Notes under the pieces: generated by a model
Seen by the model: the letters and a program-made list of their open reading frames with translations, nothing else
The model's database searches: none
Told to the model about the DNA's origin: nothing
From: Trichodesmium sp. jk18x7bins.61
Lineage (GTDB): Bacteria; Cyanobacteriota; Cyanobacteriia; Cyanobacteriales; Microcoleaceae
Assembly (NCBI GenBank): GCA_022822685.1
Contig: JAJEAQ010000184.1
Coordinates: 1 to 6,090 of the forward strand
DNA length: 6,090 bases
Direction: 5' to 3'
In this document: one piece after another, positions 1-5,769 of the stretch
Numbering within the stretch: the stretch's first letter is position 1
Layout of the letters: each line of letters begins with the position of its first letter
Position numbers and translations under genes: made by a program

Positions 1-383
1 GGTTTACGAACATTTGCTTGTTCATATTGATAATTTACTATCTCTCTAGGTGTTAAAACCGGTTGTATCAGAGAAATTACTTGAGATCCAATCATAGTAT
101 GAACTCTTTCTTGAGTAGGCTCAGAATACCTTTTTCCAGTAATCACGTACCAAGCAAACATTTTACAATTATTAGTATGAATATTATATTGGCAAAATTT
201 GTGTAAATATTCGCAAGCTCGTTGTTCTTGTTCAACTGTTAATTCTGCACCTTTCCCTTGATATTCAATTCCTTGAGGGCCACATCCAATTGAATTTTCA
301 AATGTTCCGTCAGAGGAAATAAGATAATGTCTAGTAATTCCTGCAGTGGATTGAATCGCCATACTATAAATTGAAGTACTCAT
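1..383 (-). CDS. Hypothetical protein, C-terminus cut by window edge; possible permuted papain-like (LRAT-like) fold
   Basis: An open frame starts at an ATG (complement of 381-383) and runs without a stop for 127 codons to the left edge, so the C-terminus is missing. I do not recognise the family. The visible part is soluble-looking, with no signal peptide or membrane segment, and has four cysteines (C34, C57, C64, C73). Two patterns resemble circularly permuted NlpC/P60 or LRAT-type thiol enzymes: an early His in TRHYLISSDG (H19), followed by a Gly-rich stretch GCGPQG (33-38), and a later Asn-Cys-x-x-Phe motif in TNNCKMFAWY (N72, C73, F76). In that superfamily the His precedes the Cys, as here. 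This is a motif-level inference, not an identification. No convincing Shine-Dalgarno site precedes the ATG; the upstream stretch is A/G-rich. The gene lies just downstream, in its own direction, of a decayed lpxD tail, so it may once have followed lpxD directly. The coding call is well supported, the function is not. Confidence 0.7.
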   Translation of the reverse strand, partial: MSTSIYSMAIQSTAGITRHYLISSDGTFENSIGCGPQGIEYQGKGAELTVEQEQRACEYLHKFCQYNIHTNNCKMFAWYVITGKRYSEPTQERVHTMIGSQVISLIQPVLTPREIVNYQYEQANVRK

Positions 384-461
384 ATATTTTCTTTTTCTTT
401 TATTTGTGGTTTTTCAACTCTATGGTATCAAAATCAACTTCATCTGTTTCACAGACTGATA

Positions 462-622
462 CTAAATCCGGCGCCAGATAGGAGCTTTATTACTAAGGAA
501 AGGCAACAGACAACAGACATGCATGGTTATAGACGATTGGGAAAATGTATATTTGCCTCCTCCTGGAGGAGCTACGCTTGCCTCCCGGGGGAGGAACTTC
601 GCTTTCATAACCGGATTTTGCA
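462..622. mobile_element. 161-bp MITE-like insertion inside the lpxD relic
   Basis: Comparison with intact lpxD places this block cleanly: lpxD reads cagacTGATAaatc, while the relic reads cagacTGATA, then 161 extra bases, then TGATAaattt. TGATA (457-461 and 623-627) therefore looks like a 5-bp target-site duplication. Near the ends lies a perfect 8-bp inverted repeat, AAATCCGG at 464-471 and CCGGATTT at 611-618. There is no transposase and no room for one. Inside are two CAACAGA heptamers in tandem (504-517), like the heptameric tandem repeats common in cyanobacteria, and a pair of hairpin-forming 25-mers (555-604). The inverted repeats do not sit exactly at the ends I infer, so the boundary could shift by a base or two. 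It is probably a non-autonomous element moved in trans; I cannot assign a family. Confidence 0.65.
555..604. repeat. Two tandem 25-bp units, each holding a palindrome
   Basis: The units 555-579 and 580-604 are the same length and agree at 19 of 25 positions by hand count. Both start GCCTCC and end in a CGCTT motif. Each has its own palindrome: CTCCTCC-T-GGAGGAG (557-571) in the first and CCTCCC-GG-GGGAGG (581-594) in the second. The differences between units sit mainly in the palindromes, while pairing is kept in each. This suggests that structure, rather than exact sequence, was retained. The pair lies in the right half of the 161-bp insertion. Confidence 0.7.
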
Positions 623-757
623 TGATAAATTTCTAGTAAACGTTTGTAAATAACAGACGCTTTCAAATAAGTCTATCAGGAATAGCCGCGCTACTAGAAA
701 CAATCTCTCTCCTAGTAACATTATGCAGCAGTGATCGCTCTATACTTGACCTAATCA

Positions 758-1360
758 TCAACCATTCCCCATCATCCAAACCATAAAACCTAAAATCTGC
801 TCAACGGGTGGTAATGGATAATCTGTCAAATCAATCGTTACTTTTTGCCCTTCTAGCTTGAGAAACCGCCAAACCGTACCACTTGTAACCGTTCCATAGA
901 TCGTTGAAATCGGCTGCTGTTTCTGTTGATTAAAGCGTTGAGCTGCCACCATCTCGGCTAAACATTGTCCCAGAGCGGATTTGAGGTCTTCTTTTTTAGC
1001 TTCCACCAAAACCACTACAGGTGCTTTAATATACAATTGTTCTGGAGAGCGACTAATTAAAAAATCGACATAGCCAGTCAAATCAACCTCTGGTTGTACT
1101 GCGAATTCTTCACCTGAAAAGACACTAATTTGTCCTTTGAGTTGACGTTTTACTTCTAATAAAACCGGATTGATAATCCCTTCAGAACGTGCTTTTTCAT
1201 TACTGACTGCAATTGCCCAAGGTACTGTTTCTTTAAGGGTATCCTTGAGCAAAGTAGTAGGATTGACTGGGGAAATCTCTGGAAAAAAACGATCGCCTTC
1301 GATGATAGTCAGTTGAAAATCTTCTACAGCTTGACTGAGGCTAAATTTACTATAAGGCAT
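758..1360 (-). CDS. PD-(D/E)XK nuclease-like protein, function unknown
   Basis: A 200-residue protein. Its central part carries the hallmarks of a PD-(D/E)XK (restriction-endonuclease-like) core: an N-terminal helix with E69 (NPVLLEVKRQL), D99 in the strand DLTGYVDFLI, E120 and K122 in VVVLVEAKKED, then a helix with Q132 (SALGQCLAEMVAAQ). The order E...D...ExK...Q and the roughly 20-residue spacing from D to ExK fit that fold. The catalytic set looks complete, so the protein could cut DNA, but this is inferred from motifs alone and no substrate is indicated. There is no signal peptide or membrane segment. The start is fixed by an in-frame TGA five codons upstream (complement of 1376-1378); a T-rich tract and no Shine-Dalgarno site precede it. 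It begins 28 bp after the lpxD stop on the same strand, so co-transcription is plausible. It lies exactly between intact lpxD and the lpxD relic. It might be a stray restriction or repair enzyme, or a homing-type nuclease. Confidence 0.8.
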   Translation of the reverse strand: MPYSKFSLSQAVEDFQLTIIEGDRFFPEISPVNPTTLLKDTLKETVPWAIAVSNEKARSEGIINPVLLEVKRQLKGQISVFSGEEFAVQPEVDLTGYVDFLISRSPEQLYIKAPVVVLVEAKKEDLKSALGQCLAEMVAAQRFNQQKQQPISTIYGTVTSGTVWRFLKLEGQKVTIDLTDYPLPPVEQILGFMVWMMGNG

Positions 1361-1388
1361 ATAGAAAAGAAAAAATCAGCTAAGAATT

Positions 1389-2432
1389 CTATGGCATCAA
1401 AATCTGCTTCATCTGTTTCACAGACTGATAAATCTCTGGTAAACGTTTATAAATAGCAGAAGCTTTTAAATAAATCTTATAAGGAATAGCTGGGCTACTC
1501 GACACAATCTCTCCTGGAGCAATATCGTTGTGAACACCAGCTTGAGCAGTAGCGATCGCTCCATCTCCAATTTTGGCCTGATTCGCAATGCCTACTTGGC
1601 CAGCTAAAATCACATTATTGCCAATTTTCACCCCACCAGCTAAACCAACCTGAGCGGCTAAAGCACAATTTTTACCAATTTTGCAACCATGACCAATTTG
1701 TACCAAATTATCTAATTTCGTATTTTTGCCAGTTCTAGTTTCTCCTACCGCAGGGCGATCAATTGTAGTGTTGCTTCCAACTTCTACCCCATCCTCTAAT
1801 ACTACTCTGCCCGACTGCTGCATCTTATACCAACCATCTGGAGTAGGCACGAAACCAAAACCTTCTCCGCCAATCACGGCTCCACTATAAATCACACAAT
1901 TTTTACCAATCTGGCTCCTTTCGTGAATCGAACAGTTGGCGTGTAAAAGAGTATTCTCGCCGATTTCCACATCTGGATAAATCACCACATTCGGATGAAT
2001 ACAGACGCGATCGTCAATTTTCGCCCTAGCCTCGATCACAACATGGGCACCAATATAAACATTTTTTCCTATTTCTGCTGTAGGGTGAATTACAGCAGTG
2101 GGGTGAATTTCTGGATGAGGTTGAAAAGGCTGATAAAAAATAGCGATCACTTTAGCAAATAATAATCTCGGCTCTTTTCCTGCTACCCAACCGATACGAC
2201 GATCATTTGCCTGGGTTTGTAAAAGTTCATCCATCGGCAAAATTAAAGCACTAGCATTTGTCGCTTCCACATGAGTGGCAAATTTAGGTCCCTCTATATA
2301 ACTCAGAGTACCTGCTACTGCATCATCTATCGCTGCTACTCCCTGAATATCGGGATCTACAGGATTGGTTTGGTTGAGGCTACAAGCGATCGCCTCAGAA
2401 TCAAGTTTATTTACCAGCTCACTCAATTTCAT
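1389..2432 (-). CDS. lpxD: LpxD, UDP-3-O-acylglucosamine N-acyltransferase
   Basis: LpxD transfers a 3-hydroxyacyl chain from acyl-ACP to the 2-amino group of UDP-3-O-acyl-glucosamine, the third step of lipid A synthesis; the enzyme is cytosolic and trimeric. The 347-residue product has the family's usual length and layout. An N-terminal uridine-binding domain (about 1-100) precedes a left-handed beta-helix of hexapeptide repeats (about 105-290; HPTAVI, HPTAEI, GKNVYI and so on). A C-terminal helix follows (about 320-345). Signature segments are GGEGFGFVPTPDGWYK (188-203) and LVQIGHGCKIG (243-253), whose H248 matches the catalytic histidine of known LpxD (His239 in E. coli). The HPDGWYK-like loop and the SNTTIDRP stretch also favour LpxD over LpxA. 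The start at 2432 has a weak AAGG about 10 bases upstream. HIP1 octamers lie within the coding region at 1552 and 2386. Its last ~50 codons have a decayed second copy at 420-740. The gene is apparently intact. Confidence 0.96.
   Translation of the reverse strand: MKLSELVNKLDSEAIACSLNQTNPVDPDIQGVAAIDDAVAGTLSYIEGPKFATHVEATNASALILPMDELLQTQANDRRIGWVAGKEPRLLFAKVIAIFYQPFQPHPEIHPTAVIHPTAEIGKNVYIGAHVVIEARAKIDDRVCIHPNVVIYPDVEIGENTLLHANCSIHERSQIGKNCVIYSGAVIGGEGFGFVPTPDGWYKMQQSGRVVLEDGVEVGSNTTIDRPAVGETRTGKNTKLDNLVQIGHGCKIGKNCALAAQVGLAGGVKIGNNVILAGQVGIANQAKIGDGAIATAQAGVHNDIAPGEIVSSSPAIPYKIYLKASAIYKRLPEIYQSVKQMKQILMP
1552..1559. repeat. HIP1 octamer GCGATCGC (one of four)
   Basis: The highly iterated palindrome GCGATCGC occurs exactly here and at 2386-2393, 3659-3666 and 4820-4827, all inside lpxD or rlmD. 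A one-off variant, GTGATCGC, stands at the corresponding point of the lpxD relic (732-739). HIP1 is strongly over-represented in many cyanobacterial genomes, so these sites support the assignment of the host. Confidence 0.85.
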
Positions 2433-2620
2433 TAATACAAAACCTTGCTACTAGAAAGATATTGGACAGTTATATCATGTTTAGATAATTAGTTATTAAA
2501 AAGTCTTTGTTTGTAGTTGGGATGCCGCCCTGATAGTTATGGCTCTGCTTTGGGGATAACTCCTGAAAATCCTATCTATCAAGCAATACAGTTGCTGTTA
2601 GCAGCTCTAAACCTTAAATT

Positions 2621-2671
2621 GTGTAGGTTTGGTTGAGGAACGTAGCAAGATCCCATAAGGGGAACCCAACA
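2621..2671. repeat. Dispersed-repeat-like segment of cyanobacterial type
   Basis: The stretch starts GTGTAGGTTTGGTTGAGGAA and ends GGGGAACCCAACA, with a small CCC-ATAA-GGG hairpin between. From memory this pattern (GTAGGTTGGGTTGAGGAAC...AACCCAACA) recurs between genes in many cyanobacterial genomes. The outer parts are imperfectly inverted: GGTTTGGTT faces AACCCAACA. I cannot count its copies here because only one is in the window. Confidence 0.45.
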
Positions 2672-2707
2672 TTTATCCTTGTATTTTACCGAACATGATA
2701 TTATGCA

Positions 2708-2852
2708 AAAAAATTAACCCAAATCTATAGTTTTCTATAACTGCCAATTTTGGTAATACATTTATATATAGACATCATGTGAAAACTGATGTTTAACAAA
2801 TTTATTTATAGGCTTTCCTCCTATTTTAGAGAAAAAATTAACTCAAACCTAT
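2708..2852. repeat. Diverged direct repeat pair, 21 bp, 124 bp apart
   Basis: AAAAAATTAACCCAAATCTAT-type units lie at 2708-2728 and 2832-2852 and agree at 19 of 21 positions. A weaker similarity (TTTCTATAA against TTTCCTATAA) follows each unit, so the duplicated block may once have been longer. The surroundings are AT-rich, so chance similarity is not excluded. No function is evident. Confidence 0.45.
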
Positions 2853-2912
2853 CCTTCTTTTATTTCCTATAAATTCAAGAAAAATCTTTCTATCTAAACA
2901 CCATTCTCAAAA

Positions 2913-3251
2913 TTACTTTTTTTCTTCTTGTTTCATTGATACAGAAACTACATCTACATCAGCTATACTTTCAGCAGTAGTTGAGTCTTGACTATTGATA
3001 TTAGATACTACTGCTACATCTTTATCCTTACCCAACTTCATAAAATCAATTACCATCTGAGAGACTTCTGCAACTAAAATAGTGACAAGAGCAATATCAT
3101 CAATTTGTCCCACAATTGGCAGAAAATCTGGAGAGATATCAAAAGGACTCAACACATAAGCCAATGTACCTAAAATAATCCACCAACGGTATTTAGGATT
3201 ACGAATAGTATTACGATACCAAGTATATAGAGATTGAATTGAAAAGCTCAT
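2913..3251 (-). CDS. DUF1232 (YkvA-type) small membrane protein
   Basis: A 112-residue protein. The core YVLSPFDISPDFLPIVGQ (32-49), followed by IDD (50-52), is the diagnostic DUF1232 motif: the family pattern is Y-x-L-(S/I)-P-x-D-x-x-P-D-x-x-P-x-x-G-x-x-D-D. Hydrophobic stretches at about 23-35 and 42-62 flank or include the motif and suggest membrane association. The N-terminus is basic and aromatic (WYRNTIRNPKYRWW), and the tail (about 74-112) is polar, rich in Ser, Asp and Val, and probably disordered. The biochemical role of the family is not established, so none is assigned. The start is well supported: GAGGAT (complement of 3258-3263) puts a Shine-Dalgarno core 8 bases before the ATG. 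The gene stands alone, with 191 bp to rlmD upstream and 480 bp to lpxD downstream, so it is probably transcribed separately. Confidence 0.9.
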   Translation of the reverse strand: MSFSIQSLYTWYRNTIRNPKYRWWIILGTLAYVLSPFDISPDFLPIVGQIDDIALVTILVAEVSQMVIDFMKLGKDKDVAVVSNINSQDSTTAESIADVDVVSVSMKQEEKK

Positions 3252-3392
3252 TTAATTATCCTCAAACTTACACTTTTAATCATGCCAGACTTTCAAGCTC
3301 TATGTCAGTGTCATAATCAACCATCATTTTTTTTAGATAGTTCTATACTTGCATTTGAGGAATTTCCAGATCAGAGTTTGTAGTTAATCTAC

Positions 3393-3412
3393 CTAAAAAA
3401 AATAGACTATTT
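3393..3412 (-). terminator. Possible weak terminator after rlmD
   Basis: Read on the minus strand, about 30 bases past the rlmD stop, a short stem AAATA-GTC-TATTT is followed by a T run. The geometry is that of an intrinsic terminator, but the stem is only five A/T pairs, so it would be unstable. I report it as a candidate only. Confidence 0.25.
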
Positions 3413-3442
3413 AGTGATTACAAAGCCGAGCCATCTTTTGGA

Positions 3443-4951
3443 CTACCCTCGACATTCTACTCCAACTTCAGATTTTACTAAAAAAGCAACAGACTCAACA
3501 TGAGCAGTTTGAGGAAAAAAGTCCACAGGTTGTACTTGGCTCAAATCATACTGACTTGTAGAACAGAGTAACTTCAAATCCCGAGCTAAAGTCGCAGGTT
3601 TACAACTGATATAAACGATATAATCGGGTAAAATCTGCAAAAGGGTTTCTATCACTGAGCGATCGCAACCTTTCCTCGGAGGATCTAGTAAAACTACATT
3701 TGGCCTCACTTGCATATTAGGCAGTAAATCTTCTACTTTTCCAACATAAAAACTTACATTTGTCAAGTGATTAATTTCGGCATTTAAGTAAGCCTGTTCA
3801 ATAGCCTCCGGTTGTACTTCTAAGCCAATCACCATACTGTTTGTTGGCCTAATTTTAGACAAATCCTCACCTACAGTTTTCATTGCATCATCATCGCCTT
3901 CTTGCCACTGTTGTAGAGTATGATTGCTGATCTGCTGTAAATATTTGGCCAAAGGTAAAGTAAAAGTACCAATACCACAATAAGCATCAAGAATAATTTC
4001 CGATCCACTCAAAGCCAACTCTTGAATAACTAACTCCATTAACTTTTCCGCAGCCTTCGTATTTACCTGAAAAAAGGTATCAGGAGTCAATTGAAATGTT
4101 AAACCATTAAACTCTTCTTTTAAATATGATCTACCAGCAACACAAACAGTCTGTTGACTAAAAATAGTATTTGTAGCCTTGGGATTATAGTTTAGACAAA
4201 CACCTATCAACCTAGAATAATCTTGCAGCCATTTTTCTGCTTGGGCTTCTATTCCAGGTAATAATTCCCTTGCTTCTTGACTCTCTCCATTTACCACCAA
4301 AGTTAAAAGAATTTCTCCTGTATTTTTACCTATTCTCAAAGATAAATTACGTACAACACCTAGATGTTTATGTTCATCATAAGTTTTCCAGCCTCGTCTA
4401 CCAATATCATGCTTGATTTCTTGGAGTAGGGGGTTCAAACGTTGATCTTGAATAGGGCATTGATTCAGATTAATCAGTTTATGACTTCGTTTTTGGTAAT
4501 AACCTGCTTTAATTTGACCTGTATTGGAAACACTTACAGGGTATGTAGCTTTATTACGATATCCAAAAGGTGCAGGAGATGCTAGAGTCGGCGCAACTGA
4601 TGGTAATGTTTGCCCTCCTATTCTTTTGAGAGCTTGAATAACTTGATTTTGTTTTGCCTGAAGCTGATACTCATAACTAATATGTTGCCATTGACAACCA
4701 CCACATTTATCCGCAACGATACAATAAGGTTTTTTGATGCGATGTTTAGAGCTTTCTAGAAGTTCATGTAGTTTCCCATGAGCGTATTTGGGTTTGACTA
4801 TCATGAGGCGGACAAGTAGGCGATCGCCAGGAACTGTATCAGGCACAAATACGACTTTTTGCTCATAGCGGCCTACTCCATCACCACTATCTGTTAAATC
4901 TGTAATGGTTATTTCTAGTAGCTGACCTTGTTTCCAATTTGATGTGGCCAT
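3443..4951 (-). CDS. rlmD: RlmD-type 23S rRNA (uracil-C5)-methyltransferase
   Basis: This enzyme makes 5-methyluridine in 23S rRNA (U1939 in E. coli numbering for RlmD) using S-adenosylmethionine. Residues are numbered from my start. A TRAM RNA-binding domain (about 7-68) comes first, then the 4Fe-4S cysteines C77, C83, C86 and C165 (C-x5-C-x2-C...C). The methyltransferase domain shows FFQVN (293-297), LDAYCGIGTFTL (321-332), LLDPPRKG (421-428), the catalytic cysteine C450 in YISCKPATLARDL, and the base E486 in AHVESVAF. All key residues are present. An unusual acidic, Gln-rich segment (about 339-372) lengthens the domain between the SAM-binding loop and GLEVQPEA. I chose the ATG at 4951 (MATSNWKQGQ) over one at 5005: the 18 extra residues match nothing expected before the TRAM domain, and their DNA (CGCGGAGCG) looks like non-coding cyanobacterial repeat. 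Neither start has a clear Shine-Dalgarno site. RlmC, RlmCD and TrmA are close relatives, so target specificity is by family only. Confidence 0.93.
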   Translation of the reverse strand: MATSNWKQGQLLEITITDLTDSGDGVGRYEQKVVFVPDTVPGDRLLVRLMIVKPKYAHGKLHELLESSKHRIKKPYCIVADKCGGCQWQHISYEYQLQAKQNQVIQALKRIGGQTLPSVAPTLASPAPFGYRNKATYPVSVSNTGQIKAGYYQKRSHKLINLNQCPIQDQRLNPLLQEIKHDIGRRGWKTYDEHKHLGVVRNLSLRIGKNTGEILLTLVVNGESQEARELLPGIEAQAEKWLQDYSRLIGVCLNYNPKATNTIFSQQTVCVAGRSYLKEEFNGLTFQLTPDTFFQVNTKAAEKLMELVIQELALSGSEIILDAYCGIGTFTLPLAKYLQQISNHTLQQWQEGDDDAMKTVGEDLSKIRPTNSMVIGLEVQPEAIEQAYLNAEINHLTNVSFYVGKVEDLLPNMQVRPNVVLLDPPRKGCDRSVIETLLQILPDYIVYISCKPATLARDLKLLCSTSQYDLSQVQPVDFFPQTAHVESVAFLVKSEVGVECRG

Positions 4952-5175
4952 TGGGAATTTTTGTGATTGTTTCGCGGAGCGACATGAAGTTACGGTTCTG
5001 ATCATAGCAATTCACAAAGAGGAAAGGCATTATCTCTATCAAAGTTACCATTTGGCCTATTTTGATCTAACTCATCCTACCTTTTTGCCTCAAAATCACC
5101 TCTGGAGTATACCAAGAATGTATGAATCCAATAAATTTTGATGATTTCTAAAGGCCGTTCATCACTAAAATGAAA

Positions 5176-5181
5176 TATAAT
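5176..5181 (+). promoter_or_regulatory. Candidate -10 box for apcD
   Basis: A perfect TATAAT lies 20 bases before the apcD start codon, in the spacer between divergent rlmD and apcD. No TTGACA-like box stands 16-18 bases upstream, so if real it would be a -35-less promoter. It would give a very short leader. The region is AT-rich and a chance match is possible. The rest of the spacer (4952-5201) shows no gene; the part next to rlmD has a short CGCGGAGCG palindrome-like motif. Confidence 0.35.
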
Positions 5182-5201
5182 TCTGAAAAATTTTGATAAT
5201 T

Positions 5202-5688
5202 ATGAGCATAGTTAGTCAAGTTATTCTCAAAGCAGACGATGAGTTACGTTATCCCAGTAGTGTGGAATTACAAACCATAAATGTTTTTTTTGAAAACAGG
5301 TACACAGCGTGTGCGTATTGCCAGCGTACTTTCTGAAAATGAGAAAAAAATTGTGGACAAAGCTAGTCAAGAACTTTGGCGGAGGCGTCCAGATTTTATT
5401 GCCCCTGGCGGTAATGCTTTTGGTCAACGGGAGCGGGCTTTGTGCCTCCGGGATTATGGTTGGTATTTGCGTTTGATTACCTATGGGGTATTAGCTGGCG
5501 ATAAAGACCCGATAGAAAGTATTGGTTTAATTGGTGTTCGGGAAATGTACAACTCTCTTGGTGTACCTGTTCCTGGAATGGTAGAGTCAATTCGTTGTTT
5601 GAAGGAAGCAACTCTTGCCTTACTTGATGATGAAGATGTTCAAGAAGCCGCTCCTTACTTTGATTATATTATTCAAGCAATGTCTTAG
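5202..5688 (+). CDS. apcD: ApcD, allophycocyanin alpha-B subunit, frameshifted as given
   Basis: ApcD is a terminal emitter of the phycobilisome core: it carries one phycocyanobilin and passes energy to the photosystems, notably photosystem I. The frame from ATG 5202 gives MSIVSQVILKADDELRYPSS, the typical ApcD N-terminus, but meets TGA at 5334-5336. The rest of ApcD continues in the next frame, from KTGTQRVRIA to DYIIQAMS and the stop at 5686-5688. The frames meet at eight T's (5284-5291). With seven T's the protein reads VFLKTGTQR and is 161 residues, the normal ApcD length. The chromophore cysteine is then C81 in RALCLRDYGWYLRL, and RPDFIAPGGNA and GVREMYNSLGVPVPG are present. The ATG at 5281 is not the natural start, since it would drop the N-terminal helices. 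Everything apart from one base is well conserved, so I suspect a homopolymer sequencing error, or possibly slippage that restores the frame, more than a dead gene. No clear Shine-Dalgarno site is present. Confidence 0.93.
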
Positions 5689-5715
5689 TCTTTTTTGTTT
5701 TTATCTCTTTATTCC

Positions 5716-5745
5716 CTATCCGAGAAATTCCTCGGATAGAGTTTT
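5716..5745 (+). terminator. Intrinsic-type terminator after apcD
   Basis: A perfect 9-bp stem, CTATCCGAG (5716-5724) and CTCGGATAG (5731-5739), encloses a six-base AAATTC loop and begins 27 bases after the apcD stop. A short T tract follows (AGTTTT). The tail is modest, so termination may be incomplete, but the position and perfect pairing make it the likely end of the apcD transcript. Confidence 0.65.
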
Positions 5746-5769
5746 AGTATGTATAAAGTCTAAATAGTA

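Larger units (their letters stand above)
420..740 (-). pseudogene. lpxD: Decayed duplicate of the lpxD 3' end, interrupted by an insertion
   Basis: Two blocks, 420-461 and about 624-740, match the last part of intact lpxD (1389 to about 1560) in the same orientation. By hand count the first block agrees at 39 of 42 positions with 1389-1430. The second agrees at about 85% over its first 87 columns and less well after that. On the minus strand the relic still spells the LpxD ending YQSVKQMKLILIP then stop (intact copy: YQSVKQMKQILMP). Upstream of that it reads YLKASVIYKRLLEIY only after one missing base is corrected; uncorrected, the frame meets TGA. Many differences fall at third codon positions, which suggests the copy diverged as a functional gene before it decayed. 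Only about the last 50 codons are present, so this is a tail and not a second gene. The 161-bp insertion at 462-622 splits it. Confidence 0.85.
2433..2912. other. 480-bp gene-free spacer upstream of lpxD
   Basis: No open frame here looks like a gene. The part next to lpxD (2433-2510) should hold the lpxD promoter; on the minus strand a TATAAC-like hexamer (complement of 2470-2475) is a possible -10 box, but I see no convincing -35. The middle holds a repeat of cyanobacterial type (2621-2671). The right half is AT-rich, with a diverged direct repeat (2708-2728 and 2832-2852) and a small hairpin (ACATCA at 2772-2777 with TGATGT at 2787-2792, 9-base loop). No clear terminator follows the DUF1232 gene that ends at 2913. 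Confidence 0.6.

Noticed and set aside
504..604. Short repeats in the insertion as a CRISPR array
   Set aside because: Only two units each, directly adjacent with no spacers; no cas genes in the window.
2517..2636. Plus-strand protein-like stretch containing SYGSALGITPENPIYQ
   Set aside because: It looks peptide-like but has no start codon, no recognised family and stops at both ends; a gene remnant is possible but not supported.
4944..5141. Plus-strand open frame of 65 codons
   Set aside because: It overlaps the rlmD 5' end antisense and resembles no family; it is probably a chance frame.
5227..5427. Minus-strand open frame of 66 codons
   Set aside because: It is antisense to apcD, which is clearly the coding strand.
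5281..5688. ATG at 5281 as the true start of a shorter 135-residue phycobiliprotein
   Set aside because: The upstream frame from 5202 encodes the standard ApcD N-terminus and joins in register after removal of one T; a start at 5281 would drop helices needed for subunit pairing.
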